Shown: positions 35,600-45,329 of the stretch, in pieces
Layout: the number at the start of each line of letters is the position of its first letter
Numbering within the stretch: position 1 is the first letter of the stretch
Source: an uncultured Lachnospiraceae bacterium
Lineage (GTDB): Bacteria; Bacillota; Clostridia; Lachnospirales; Lachnospiraceae
Reading direction: 5' to 3'
DNA: 64,000 nt
Assembly (NCBI GenBank): GCA_947630485.1
Contig: CANRHU010000005.1
Location: 1-64,000, forward strand
Position numbers and translations under genes: made by a program
The notes under the pieces: model-generated
What the model saw: only the letters and a program-made list of their open reading frames with translations
What the model was told of the DNA's origin: nothing
Database searches by the model: none

Positions 35600-38166
35600 G
35601 ACGCACCTCCTGTGATCTGGTAACTCATGGGCTCCACCGTCACGCCGTCCGCGCTTAAAGTTTCGTCCGTCTTATTGACATAGATCGTTACGCCATTATC
35701 ATACGTTGCGGCTGCCAGGCCGTTATCCAGAACCTCGTGACGGATCATCTCCGCCCCCTGAACCTTCGAAAGCGCGCCGTTGATCGTTTCATAGATCTCC
35801 TGGGCGTCCTCCAGCCAGGTGGTATAGCAGACCGAATACATATCCGCCGACGAAGTGTACTTGATGTTGCTGGAGTCCTCGTAGGAGAAGGTGAAATGGG
35901 GCGCCACGCCGTACTCGATCCAGCTCAGCACCATTTCCTCATCCGCGTCCTGATCCATCAGGTTTAAGGACTGTCCGGCGTAGTCGATGCAGCCGTGGAT
36001 CACCATCTCATAGAACGGGATCTGCTGATCCACGATATAGAACTTGCTGTACTGGGTCGGCGCGCCGATAATATCATCCGCCTCTTCGAAGCTGTAGGCG
36101 TTGCCGCCGCTTACCATCAGCGTCCTTCCGGAGGAAGCCAGATCCTCCAGCTGCCCGCCGACCACCTCTTCCGCCTCCTGCCGGTCGATGACGTCCGTCC
36201 TCTTCTTGTCGGAGGCCAGCACATCGCCAAGGTCGCGGAGACTGTAGCCGGTCACGTCGATGTCCGCCGCCTCATCGATGAAGTGGGACACATACCAGGG
36301 CAAAAACCGCGGCGACATGATGAAGTAGGAGAGCTCATCATACCAGCCCAGCGTACTGGTCTGCCGCATGGTAGCCGGGTTCAGCGCGCCCATGGACACC
36401 ACATAGCCGGAGAAATACTTGGACGCCTCCAAAAGGTCGTTGAAGCGTTTGGACGTATAAGGCACCTGCTGGAATGCCACGTCCAGAAACAGCTTTCCGC
36501 CGTTCTCCTCCAGGCGCGTGCTTAAGGCTTCCAGCTCCGCCTTGCTTCCCAGGGCCCTTATCAGCTTCACCTTGTCGGCCGCGTCATGGTAGACGCCCCG
36601 GTTGAACCATCCCTGATAATTCATCCGCACATCGCTGATACCGGCCTTATAGAGCAGATCAAGGATCTCGCCTGCCTGATCGTAGGTGGTCATCGGATAA
36701 ACGCCGGTATAAGGCACGCCCATGAGGTGCTTTTGGATTTCAACGCCGCCCAGGATATCCAGGTAGAACGGCGTCTCGCCGCCGGCCGTCTGCTTCGTAA
36801 GCGTTCCTTCCGCGATCAGCTGGCTGCGGTAGGCGTTCGCCATGCCCGAATAATCCGCGTCGTCGCCGTCCAGGAAGGTGTAGGTCACGCTCAGCTTCTC
36901 GTCGTAGATATCATTCTCCACCACCGGCACGTCGGCCTGGTTGCCGGAGACGCCGAACATATTCAAAAGCTCGATCTCGCGGGTGGAGAATTCCACGTAG
37001 GCGAAGTTATAGCTGTTGATATTGCCGGCCACATTGGCGTTGATGATGCCCAGCGCGTCGCCGCCGGTGATCCGGCCGAGGAAGGCGTGGTCGCCGTTCT
37101 TGATGCCGAAAATCGGAAGTCTGGCGTTCTCGGTCAGCTCCGTCACCGTGTAGCTCTGCACTTCCGGATCGATGCCGTACACATTCTGCATATAGGGCGA
37201 GTTCTTCGTCCCGTTGTTGAAATTGATCAACGCGCCGGAACCGTCTGGCACCACGATATAGCCCTCGTCCGCCGTTCCGCCGGCCCCGAACATGGGCAGC
37301 ACCTGGATCCTGGCGATGGTGGCGCCGCCGCCCTCCACGATCTCTCCCGTGGGAATGGATACCTCCAGACCGTTGTCCGTCAGCCGGTACTCCATGGGGA
37401 TCGTAAAGGAGATATTCTCCGCCCCTTCCAGGCCTTCCATATCGGCCGCATAATCCTCCGCCGTGTAGCCGCACTGCTCGAAGAACTTGTTCAGACGGCT
37501 CATCGCGATCTTGGAATCCTTAGCGGCGTCATTTAACGTGTAGACGCCGTCCTTCAGCGTGAAATAATTCTTCGCGGTCCTGGCGTCCTTCGCTTCCAGC
37601 TTATCCAGGATCAGGGTCTGCAGCCTCTCCTCGCTGATCTGAAGCGGGATGATTCCGGTGGAGTTCGCCGGGTCCTGCAGCGTGTAGACATAGCGGATCC
37701 CGTCTGCAAGCTTCTGGATCTCGAACTGCTCGTACTGGATGCTCATATCATAGTTGTTCATCGTGCCTCTGGACCGTGCGCTGTTATAGTACACCAGGTT
37801 CAGCGTAGAATTCAGAAGCTGTTTGTTGACGCCGGAAGCGATCGTATCCTCGTCGCGGTCCGCCGGATTGGAATAAGTGACATGTCCATTCGCCTTTTCC
37901 ATCACGGCGATCTCCGTCGTCTTTAAATTCGTATAAAGCTTCAGCTTCTCATTCTCGGCGGCCAGCACCATGCCCTCCACGCCGTCGCCGGAATCGGTCA
38001 GGGCCGTAAACTCTCCGCCCTCTTCCGTCTCATAAGACTGTATATACTGCTTATATACGTTGTAGTTGAAATACCGGGTCAGGAGCACGACGGCAAACAC
38101 CGCCACGACCACCAGCACAGCCGCGATCACTGCCACGGTCAGCGTTCTTTTCGTTTTCTTTGTCAT
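35596..38166 (-). CDS. Membrane-anchored DUF5696 protein with glycosidase-like barrel
   Basis: The 856-residue protein has one N-terminal membrane helix (about 10-32) with the rest outside the cell. A beta-rich part (about 50-460, including VPDGSGALINFNNGTKN) is followed by an alternating alpha/beta stretch (about 465-790) that reads like a TIM barrel. That stretch includes FYLDILGGVEI, ILDLLYKAGISDVRMNYQGW, KLFLDVAFQ and VTGYSLRDLGDVL. A small C-terminal beta domain completes it. DUF5696 proteins occur beside sugar ABC importers; no activity is established to my knowledge. The start is the ATG at 38166 with GGAGGG at good spacing; the GTG just before it is less likely. It lies between the YIP1 gene and the MalF-type permease with tight coupling. 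Confidence 0.85.
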   Translation of the reverse strand: MTKKTKRTLTVAVIAAVLVVVAVFAVVLLTRYFNYNVYKQYIQSYETEEGGEFTALTDSGDGVEGMVLAAENEKLKLYTNLKTTEIAVMEKANGHVTYSNPADRDEDTIASGVNKQLLNSTLNLVYYNSARSRGTMNNYDMSIQYEQFEIQKLADGIRYVYTLQDPANSTGIIPLQISEERLQTLILDKLEAKDARTAKNYFTLKDGVYTLNDAAKDSKIAMSRLNKFFEQCGYTAEDYAADMEGLEGAENISFTIPMEYRLTDNGLEVSIPTGEIVEGGGATIARIQVLPMFGAGGTADEGYIVVPDGSGALINFNNGTKNSPYMQNVYGIDPEVQSYTVTELTENARLPIFGIKNGDHAFLGRITGGDALGIINANVAGNINSYNFAYVEFSTREIELLNMFGVSGNQADVPVVENDIYDEKLSVTYTFLDGDDADYSGMANAYRSQLIAEGTLTKQTAGGETPFYLDILGGVEIQKHLMGVPYTGVYPMTTYDQAGEILDLLYKAGISDVRMNYQGWFNRGVYHDAADKVKLIRALGSKAELEALSTRLEENGGKLFLDVAFQQVPYTSKRFNDLLEASKYFSGYVVSMGALNPATMRQTSTLGWYDELSYFIMSPRFLPWYVSHFIDEAADIDVTGYSLRDLGDVLASDKKRTDVIDRQEAEEVVGGQLEDLASSGRTLMVSGGNAYSFEEADDIIGAPTQYSKFYIVDQQIPFYEMVIHGCIDYAGQSLNLMDQDADEEMVLSWIEYGVAPHFTFSYEDSSNIKYTSSADMYSVCYTTWLEDAQEIYETINGALSKVQGAEMIRHEVLDNGLAAATYDNGVTIYVNKTDETLSADGVTVEPMSYQITGGAS

Positions 38167-38185
38167 CACATTTCCCTCCGATCGC

Positions 38186-38806
38186 CTAGACTCTCAGCAT
38201 GAGCTCATTGTAGACGCTCATGAAGAAGGAAACCACCTGTCCGATCAGCGAAAACAGAAGCGTCGCCAGGAAGATGATAATCAGCATGGCTACAAAGGTG
38301 AAGATCATCGTGAGCAGCGTCTTTCCAAAGGTGTAGTTGTGTACCGTCATGATGCCGGTGATCACCAGAAGAGCGAACCACGCGATCCCCAGCCCCAGAA
38401 GCAGGTAGTAGAACGCCTCCTCATCGGCCACCACGAACCGGGAAAGGATGATCCCGATGACGAACGTGAAGATCATCGGCAGCATGGCGTAGCCGGTCAC
38501 GGTCACGATATCTTTAAGCCTCCCCTCGCCGTTCATCAGGCAGGTGATGGACCAGTTTCCGACACAGAACAGCATGAACAGAACGAACACGGACAGCACC
38601 TCCGCGAAGCTGTTGATCGCCATGGGATTGACGAAATTCACCACGAATCCCGCGTACTGCCGGTTGGCGGAGAAGCAGATGCCGAACAGGAATACGAACA
38701 GGATCGCGAGCGGCACGCTGCCCCGGCCCCTGTGGCGGATCTCATAGAAACCGTCCATGGGATGCGCGATGGTATAGAACGCGTATTTCAATTTCTCCTT
38801 AAACAT
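38186..38806 (-). CDS. YIP1-family membrane protein
   Basis: The 206-residue protein has five hydrophobic helices in the YIP1 arrangement. The N-terminal KYAFYTIAHPMDGFYEIR is typical of bacterial family members next to transport genes. Its start overlaps the end of the NHL-TPR gene by 8 bases, and it ends 19 bases before the DUF5696 start. GGAGGGTGA precedes the ATG. The role is unknown; its position suggests a part in an assembly with the NHL and DUF5696 proteins. Confidence 0.85.
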   Translation of the reverse strand: MFKEKLKYAFYTIAHPMDGFYEIRHRGRGSVPLAILFVFLFGICFSANRQYAGFVVNFVNPMAINSFAEVLSVFVLFMLFCVGNWSITCLMNGEGRLKDIVTVTGYAMLPMIFTFVIGIILSRFVVADEEAFYYLLLGLGIAWFALLVITGIMTVHNYTFGKTLLTMIFTFVAMLIIIFLATLLFSLIGQVVSFFMSVYNELMLRV

Positions 38807-40295
38807 GGCTCACCCTCCTCTCCCCGCGTCTCAGAAGCACCTTCTTTTTCAGAACCTTATTCCATACAACGATAAGCACTGCCAGGACGATCACCAGCGT
38901 CAGTATAGCGTTCAGATGATCCTTGAGGATCTCATTGCGGTAGCGTTTCCAGGCGATGGAATAATACTGCTTGTTGTTGCCGATCTTAAAGCAGCGCATG
39001 GCCTCTTTGTTGTCGCCGGCCGCCAGATAGCTCTTGCCGATGCCGGTGTAGGCCAGCTCGAAGTTGGAATCCAGCTTCAGCACTTCCTTCCAGCACTCCA
39101 CGGCCTGAACCTCATCGCCGTCGTAGCGCAGGCCCACGGCCTGATTGATCAGACTGCCGTAAGCGGTGGGCTTGAACAGATCGATCAGGTTCTTATTGGA
39201 ATCCAGCACCAGCACCTGCTCGCCGATGGTGTCGATCGCTACCGGCGTCGTAAAGGTTCCCTCCTGGCTTCCCATGCCGCCGAAGATATAAAGCAGGTTG
39301 CCCTCATGGTCGTAGGTAAAAATACGTCCGCGGGAAGAATCCAGAATGGAGTAAATGCCCTGATTCCTGACCGCCACGTCCACAATGCGGGACGCGCCGG
39401 AGTACGCGCCGGAGAGTCTCCAGTCCAGATCGCCGGACAGAGGAACCGACGTCTGCTGGATCACGTCCTCGCCGCTGGGATTTAAGCGGCGAACCGACTG
39501 CTGGCCCTCCGAATCCACGTTGGTGGCGTAGACGAAGCCGTCCTCGTCGATCTCCATGCCCGTAAACTCGGTGGGGATGAACAGCTGCTGCCTCGCCCTC
39601 TGCTCTCTCGTGGAGAACCGCCGCCAGAAGATCTGCCAGGGCGAGATCTGGACTTTGATCGTTCCGGTAAATCCGATAAACTGCCCTGCCTCGTCGAAGG
39701 CCATGATGCCCTCGAACTGGTTCTGGGCGATTACGTAGACGCGGTCCGCGTAGTCCACCGCCACTTTGAGGGGTGTGAACACATACCCTTCCGCCAGTAC
39801 ATCCGACTGGGGATTCTCGATGATCTGCACCAGCTTATCGTCGCCGTCCAGCTCCACGACGCGGTTTTTGCCGGAGTCGGCGATGTAGAGGTTCCCGCTC
39901 ATGGATTTATACACGCCCTGGGGCGAGGAGAAATGATCCTCGGTCCCGCCATTGTCAAAGGAGTCGATGACCCGCACCAGCTTCATCGAGGAATCCAGAA
40001 CGACCACCCGGCTGTTGCCGGTATCGGCGACGTAGACGTTGCCGTCCTCGTCGGTGTTCAGATCCTGGGGACTTAAGAAATCGCCGCATCCGATCTTCGC
40101 CCCGGTCAGGGCGCCGTCCGGAATATAGGCCGCCGGCGTGTATTTGATATCCTCATAGTAATCGTAGGTATAAGTCTCATACGGTACGTTCTGCCCGGCA
40201 AACGCTGTCTGAACGCTCAGATCCGAGGCGCACAGGGCGAAGGCAAAGGCCGCGGCAGACGCCGCTTTCACGATCCGATTTATTCTCTTTCTCAT
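38799..40295 (-). CDS. Exported NHL beta-propeller and TPR protein with C-terminal membrane anchor
   Basis: The 498-residue protein has a signal peptide (cleavage near AFA-GQ) and several NHL repeats (DEDGNVYVADTGNSRVVVLD, then MSGNLYIADSGKNRVVELD) that build a propeller over about 65-370. A TPR-like pair of helices follows (about 385-440, AVECWKEVLKLDSNFELAYTGIGKSYLAAGD). One membrane helix (about 462-482) and a basic tail end the protein, so the propeller and TPR face outward. AAGGAGGG precedes the ATG. It starts 12 bases after a permease gene. It looks like an extracytoplasmic scaffold. Confidence 0.87.
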   Translation of the reverse strand: MRKRINRIVKAASAAAFAFALCASDLSVQTAFAGQNVPYETYTYDYYEDIKYTPAAYIPDGALTGAKIGCGDFLSPQDLNTDEDGNVYVADTGNSRVVVLDSSMKLVRVIDSFDNGGTEDHFSSPQGVYKSMSGNLYIADSGKNRVVELDGDDKLVQIIENPQSDVLAEGYVFTPLKVAVDYADRVYVIAQNQFEGIMAFDEAGQFIGFTGTIKVQISPWQIFWRRFSTREQRARQQLFIPTEFTGMEIDEDGFVYATNVDSEGQQSVRRLNPSGEDVIQQTSVPLSGDLDWRLSGAYSGASRIVDVAVRNQGIYSILDSSRGRIFTYDHEGNLLYIFGGMGSQEGTFTTPVAIDTIGEQVLVLDSNKNLIDLFKPTAYGSLINQAVGLRYDGDEVQAVECWKEVLKLDSNFELAYTGIGKSYLAAGDNKEAMRCFKIGNNKQYYSIAWKRYRNEILKDHLNAILTLVIVLAVLIVVWNKVLKKKVLLRRGERRVSHV

Positions 40296-40307
40296 CTTCC
40301 GCCCTCC

Positions 40308-41195
40308 TTAATCCTTCATACCGGATGTGGTCATGGTCTCGATGATGTTGCTCTGGCAGATAATGAAGAATGTGATCGGGATGGCCGCGATGATCAGCTG
40401 AACCACCGCGCCGGCTCCCTGCCTGGCAACACCGCCGCCTACGATCTGATACAGGGCGTACTGGAGAGGCTTTAACTGCTCGCTTCGCAGGAACCCGCTT
40501 CCGGTGTTCGCCCACAGGGACTGGAACTGGAAGATCGCCAGCGTCAGCCATGCGGGCTTCACGTTCGGCATGACGATAGTGAAGAAGATCTTAAATTCAC
40601 CGGCGCCGTCAAGCCTTGCGGATTCGATCAGGGAATCCGGCAGCTGCTCCATGAACTGCTTCATCAGGTAGAGTCCTAAGCCGTACGCGAACGCCGGAAG
40701 CACCACCGCCAGGTAGGTGTTATTGATCCCCAGCCAGGAAATGATCATGTAGTTGGGGATGGCCGTCACGTTGTAGGAGAACATCAGGGACAGCACGACC
40801 ATCTGGAACAGGAATTTCTTCCCGGGGAACTGCCATTTCGCCAGCGGGTAAGCCGCCAGGGACGCGCAGAGCACGTGCCCCACGGTGCCGCATCCGGTGA
40901 TGATGATCGTATTCAGGATGTACCTGGTAAACGGTACCCAGGAACTGCTCATCAGCACGTACAGGTCGCCGAAGTTGTCAAAGGACGGGTTGCGTACGAA
41001 GATCTGCGGTGGGAAACGGAACAGCTCATCCAGCGGCTTAAAGGCGTTGTTGATGATCATGACAAGCGGCAGCGCCATGAACACGCCGCAGATGCCCATC
41101 AGCACGAACAGGATCGTGTTGCCCGCCATGGAGCGGTTCAGCTGCTTCTGTTTATGCTTGCGAAACAGCCTGCGTTTTGCTTTCGCTTCTGCCAT
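40308..41195 (-). CDS. Sugar ABC importer 2, permease (MalG type)
   Basis: The 295-residue protein has six helices and the EAA loop SLIESARLDGAGEFKIFFTIVMP. It has a basic N-terminus (KAKRRLFRKHKQKQLNRS). The ATG at 41195 follows AGGTGAG; the in-frame GTG at 41204 is also possible. It starts one base after the stop of its partner permease. Confidence 0.92.
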   Translation of the reverse strand: MAEAKAKRRLFRKHKQKQLNRSMAGNTILFVLMGICGVFMALPLVMIINNAFKPLDELFRFPPQIFVRNPSFDNFGDLYVLMSSSWVPFTRYILNTIIITGCGTVGHVLCASLAAYPLAKWQFPGKKFLFQMVVLSLMFSYNVTAIPNYMIISWLGINNTYLAVVLPAFAYGLGLYLMKQFMEQLPDSLIESARLDGAGEFKIFFTIVMPNVKPAWLTLAIFQFQSLWANTGSGFLRSEQLKPLQYALYQIVGGGVARQGAGAVVQLIIAAIPITFFIICQSNIIETMTTSGMKD

Positions 41196-41196
41196 A

Positions 41197-42111
41197 TCAC
41201 TCACCTACCCTTCGAAGCAGCGTCTGGATCAGCTGGTTGGTGCCTACCATCAGCGCGAACAGGATCGCCGCTATGGCGCAGGCGTAACCCATCTCGTACC
41301 GGGTGCCGCTGCCGTAATCCATCAGGTGTGTGACAATGGTCGCGCCGGAATAGTTGACGCTGGGGTTGCCGGCCAGGTTGATGGAGATATCGGCCACCGC
41401 GAAGGACTGGGTGATCTGCATGACCGCGCCGAACATCAGCTGGGGCCGCATGGACGGAAGCGTGATGTACCACAGCTCCTGCCACCGGTTCTTGATGCCG
41501 TCCATGGCTCCGGCCTCGAACAGGCTCTTATCCACGGTCTGAAGACCTGCGATGAATGTCAGGAAACCGGTGCCGAGACTCAGCCACAGCTGGACGACGA
41601 TCAGTATGGGTAAGACGTATTTCTCCGTCTGCATCCACTGGATCGGCGCGTAGGTGAACGCCCACTTCATCAGCCAGCCGTTTAAGTAGCCGTAGCGGTC
41701 GCCGGAGATGATGATGGACCAGACCATGAACGCGTTGCCGGAAATGGACGGCGCGTAGAAGATCAGGGTCAGGAAGGCGCGGAGCTTTCCTTTGAACTCA
41801 TTGATGATCCAGGCGAACAGAAAGCACATCATGTAGCTTAACGGGCCTGTGATCACGGCGAAGATGATCGTGTTCTTAAACGCCTTCTTAAACACGTCGT
41901 CGTCCAGGATCAGCTTGATATAATTCTTCCACCCCACAAAATGGGGAACCTCCAGCATGTTGAAATCGGTGAAGCTGATGACCACCGACGCAGCCACAGG
42001 AAGCACGGTAAAAATGAAGAACAGGATAAAGTAGGGGGCCAGCATTACGTAACAGGTCCGGCACCGGTGCAGATCCTCCTTCAGATACTGCCATTTCGTC
42101 TTATGTTCCAT
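41197..42111 (-). CDS. Sugar ABC importer 2, permease (MalF type)
   Basis: The 304-residue protein has six helices (MLAPYFILFFIFTVLPVAASV first) and the EAA loop SLFEAGAMDGIKNRWQELWYI. The ATG at 42111 has AGGAGGTGA at good spacing and is preferred to the GTG at 42120. It lies 12 bases after the large binding protein gene. Like importer 1, it has no ATPase gene nearby. Confidence 0.92.
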   Translation of the reverse strand: MEHKTKWQYLKEDLHRCRTCYVMLAPYFILFFIFTVLPVAASVVISFTDFNMLEVPHFVGWKNYIKLILDDDVFKKAFKNTIIFAVITGPLSYMMCFLFAWIINEFKGKLRAFLTLIFYAPSISGNAFMVWSIIISGDRYGYLNGWLMKWAFTYAPIQWMQTEKYVLPILIVVQLWLSLGTGFLTFIAGLQTVDKSLFEAGAMDGIKNRWQELWYITLPSMRPQLMFGAVMQITQSFAVADISINLAGNPSVNYSGATIVTHLMDYGSGTRYEMGYACAIAAILFALMVGTNQLIQTLLRRVGE

Positions 42112-42123
42112 CCTGGTCACCTC

Positions 42124-45100
42124 CTAATTCAGAGCGCCGGCTGATATCGGCTTCTCTTTCATACCTGCGAGATCAAGTGCTGCAATCTTAAATCCGGCGG
42201 GAGCCGCGGCTTCCGACAGGCCTGAACTGCTGCCTGCCTGCGCCTCCGCCGAGCCAGAACCTTCCGGAGCGGCCGCGGCACTCTGCGTACCGCCTGCCGC
42301 ATCCTGCTCCTCCAGGTCCTCCGCGGTCGCCATGCCGAACTCCTGGCGCTTGCCGGTGATCTCGGCGTTGATGTACTCGATGTACTCGTTCATGGCCTCG
42401 CGGGGCTGCATCTTCTTGTCCGCGTCGGCCGCCACCACCGCGTAGAACGCGTTGTTCACATTTCTCCATGTGAAGTAGCTGCCGGGCACCTGGCGGATGC
42501 CCTTCACGTTGTTCAGCTGCTCTTCCAGCGCCTCGTAATCATCTGACGGCCAGGGGAGATTGCCGAAGGCTTCCACATTCGCCGTAGGATACCGGGCCGC
42601 CTCGCCCATCAGGCCTTCCATCTCTTTGCCGTAGGAGGTCTGAGTCTCTCCGGACAGCCACCATTTCATGAATTCCCAGGCAGCGGCCTTGTCCTTGCTG
42701 CCGTTCATCATCATGCAGGCCAGGCCGGTGCTGGCGGAAATGTTATTGATCGTACCGTCCTCCTGCTCAACGCCCGGCAGTGTGGTAAAGCCCCACAGAC
42801 CCTTGATATCCGGAGCGGATACCTCCAGGACGTTGTAAGTCGTGTAGTCGGCGATGATGATCGGCGATTCGCCGGTACGGAACCGCTGCTCCACGCTGGT
42901 GGCGCGGTCCAGCTTGTAATCGGTGTAATACTCGCAGTAGGTCTTAAAGGCGTTGATCGAAGCCTCGGAATCCAAAGCCGACTTCGTGCCCTCCTCGTTG
43001 TACAGTTCGCCGCCGTGCTGGAACAGAAGGCTGGTAAACGTCAGCTCCGACGGAAGCATGCCCACGCTCATCTGGTTCTTGGACAGCTCCGAGATGACTA
43101 CCTTCATCTCATCCCAGGTCTTCGGCACCTCGATGCCGAGCTCATTTAAAATGTCCTTGCGGTAGAACATCATCTCGAAGTTCTGTGTCTCCGGCAGCGC
43201 GTAGAGGGAGCCGTCAAAGGAGAACTGTTCCAGGGCGCTGGAGCGGAACCGCGACGCCACCTCTTCCCAGTCGGGGAAAGTGCTTAAGTCCACCGCGGCG
43301 CTTCGCAGTCCGTAGTTGACCGGAAGATCGTTGCCGCTGCCGGTGGTGCCGGTGGAGGAGGTAACCACCGCACCGCCGCCGTTGGCCACCTGCAGCGCCA
43401 CGTCCGGGCCCTGTCCGGCCAGGGACGCCTGCAGCAGGGTGTTCATATCTACCAGCATGACGTTGACATTGATATTGGTCTTCGGCGTGAACGTCTCGTC
43501 CACCAGGGCCTTGATCACGTTGGCCTGGTCACGGCCGCTGCCGACCCACACGGTGATCGTGCGGGAGTCCTCGCCTTCCTCAGCGATATTGCCGATGGCG
43601 TTGTAATCGACGATAAAGGAATAGTAAAGTTTTTTGAACTCATGGCCCAGCTTGCTTAAGAACGAATTCTTCGTCTTCGGCAGATCCTGGTCCGGGGACA
43701 GGACGTAAATAGCGTCCAGCTGCAGCGGCTGGGACTGGGCGTTGGAGATCCAGGTGCCCAGGGCGCTGACGTTGGTCTTAAAGTCGCCGACCATCTTGGT
43801 GACCTTCTCCGTGTCCTTTACAATGTCCTGCAGCTGGTCGCGCATGGTGATGATCACGTTTTCCTCGCTGCCCCGAACATTTAACGTTTCCAGCTTCGCC
43901 AGGATCGCGTCCAGATCGTTCTTGATCTCCGTCAGGTTCCCGGTCAGGGTCGGGAGACGCTTCTCAATCTGGTAGTCGCGGTACTCATCCGGCGCCACGC
44001 CGGTAATACGGATGATGCTGCGGTACGTGCTGTTCAGCTTCGTCACCACGTTCTGCACATCGTTTACCACCTGGGCGAAATCGCCCAGTACCACCTGCAT
44101 TTTTAAGGAGTGACGGCCGGCCGTCAGATAGAAGCGGTACGCCTCGCCGTCGCTGTCCGCAAGCTTCATCATCTTCCAGTCGCCGTCGTATGTAAATCCA
44201 TAATGATCCATCTCGCTGAACGGAACCACGTCGTCAATCATGATCTTGCGGGATACGTAGATACCCTTGACGAAGTTCTGCTTGGCGTGAAGGGCAATAT
44301 TGTAGAAACCGTCCTCCGGCACGTCGAACTCCCACTCGATCCACTGGCCCGTATGGCTCCAGCCGTTTCCGCCGATGGTGTTGTTCTTAAGCGCCCTCGC
44401 GCTGTAGGGAAGGATCGCCGGAGAAGACTGGTCCTGCGTCGGATAGAGCATGCTGGATGATTTCTTCTGCGCGTATTCGGCCTGCAGCTCGATGGTCCGT
44501 CCCGCGGTGTCCTTTGCCCCCGACGCCTGCCAGGCGGCAAGCTGATCCGCGTAGCTTAAGGTATCGGGCTCATTCTTAAGGATCAGGCTGCCGATGACCA
44601 TGGGTTCCCTCTGGGAAACGACAGTGATTGTGTGGCTCCCGGCCTCCAGATAAACGCTTAAAGGCTCTACCACGTAGCCGTCCACGTCGTAGAGCTGACT
44701 GGTGACCCACTCCGGCGCTTCGATCTGGGTAGGCTTCAGATCATTCCCCTGATTGTCCGATTCCCACTCATTCACAGAATTGACCCAGACGCGGGAGAAT
44801 TCCACCTCGGCCATCTGGCGGTACGGCAGCTCGCCGTCCACGAAGAAGCCGCGCTGGATGGAAGAACCGTTGCCCTCGACCGGATAATAGGTCAGCGCAA
44901 GCTGGTACATGCCGGATGTACGGATGTCCACCTGGTACTCGACCATACCGGTGTCATAGGTATAGACGGATTTTCCCGCCCTGCCCATGTAGTCCGTGAG
45001 AATCTCCGGCGCTTCTTTTCCTTCGCTGCGCACGAAGTCGCCGCCTTCGATCTCATAGACATCTTCCGGCCAGACGCTGTCCGGGTACTGAGCCTGGTAT

Positions 45101-45279
45101 TCCTCATAGTCCTGGTACTCAGCGGTGTAGTTGAGCACGTCCTTATAATCCTCCAGGGACTTGTCTGTCGCGGCGCGGGCGGTCATACCGACACTGCCAT
45201 ACCCGCTCAGACACAGGGCTGCAAGGAAGACGCCGGCCGCGAAAAGACATGTCTGGCTTTTCTGTAACCGTTTCATCAT
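42124..45279 (-). CDS. Giant solute-binding protein of importer 2, fused to two carbohydrate-binding-like domains
   Basis: The 1051-residue product has a signal peptide (cleavage near ARA-AT) but no valid lipobox. Two beta-sandwich domains of CBM35/CBM6 appearance follow. The first is at about 80-238 (YTYDTGMVEYQVDIRTSGMYQLALTY) and the second at about 260-425 (GHTGQWIEWEFDVPEDGFYNIALHAK type). A helical coiled segment (about 430-515) leads into the ABC sugar-binding fold (about 573-1000, ITVWVGSGRDQANVIKAL). An acidic Ala/Ser/Gly-rich tail ends the protein. Ordinary binding proteins are 400-550 residues, so the N-terminal half is extra. AGGAGG precedes the ATG. It is the first gene of the long transport operon, behind a consensus promoter. 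Confidence 0.88.
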   Translation of the reverse strand: MMKRLQKSQTCLFAAGVFLAALCLSGYGSVGMTARAATDKSLEDYKDVLNYTAEYQDYEEYQAQYPDSVWPEDVYEIEGGDFVRSEGKEAPEILTDYMGRAGKSVYTYDTGMVEYQVDIRTSGMYQLALTYYPVEGNGSSIQRGFFVDGELPYRQMAEVEFSRVWVNSVNEWESDNQGNDLKPTQIEAPEWVTSQLYDVDGYVVEPLSVYLEAGSHTITVVSQREPMVIGSLILKNEPDTLSYADQLAAWQASGAKDTAGRTIELQAEYAQKKSSSMLYPTQDQSSPAILPYSARALKNNTIGGNGWSHTGQWIEWEFDVPEDGFYNIALHAKQNFVKGIYVSRKIMIDDVVPFSEMDHYGFTYDGDWKMMKLADSDGEAYRFYLTAGRHSLKMQVVLGDFAQVVNDVQNVVTKLNSTYRSIIRITGVAPDEYRDYQIEKRLPTLTGNLTEIKNDLDAILAKLETLNVRGSEENVIITMRDQLQDIVKDTEKVTKMVGDFKTNVSALGTWISNAQSQPLQLDAIYVLSPDQDLPKTKNSFLSKLGHEFKKLYYSFIVDYNAIGNIAEEGEDSRTITVWVGSGRDQANVIKALVDETFTPKTNINVNVMLVDMNTLLQASLAGQGPDVALQVANGGGAVVTSSTGTTGSGNDLPVNYGLRSAAVDLSTFPDWEEVASRFRSSALEQFSFDGSLYALPETQNFEMMFYRKDILNELGIEVPKTWDEMKVVISELSKNQMSVGMLPSELTFTSLLFQHGGELYNEEGTKSALDSEASINAFKTYCEYYTDYKLDRATSVEQRFRTGESPIIIADYTTYNVLEVSAPDIKGLWGFTTLPGVEQEDGTINNISASTGLACMMMNGSKDKAAAWEFMKWWLSGETQTSYGKEMEGLMGEAARYPTANVEAFGNLPWPSDDYEALEEQLNNVKGIRQVPGSYFTWRNVNNAFYAVVAADADKKMQPREAMNEYIEYINAEITGKRQEFGMATAEDLEEQDAAGGTQSAAAAPEGSGSAEAQAGSSSGLSEAAAPAGFKIAALDLAGMKEKPISAGALN

Positions 45280-45329
45280 CCTCCATTTCCTCCTATTAAA
45301 GAATTAATTAACTTATTGCTTTATTATTA

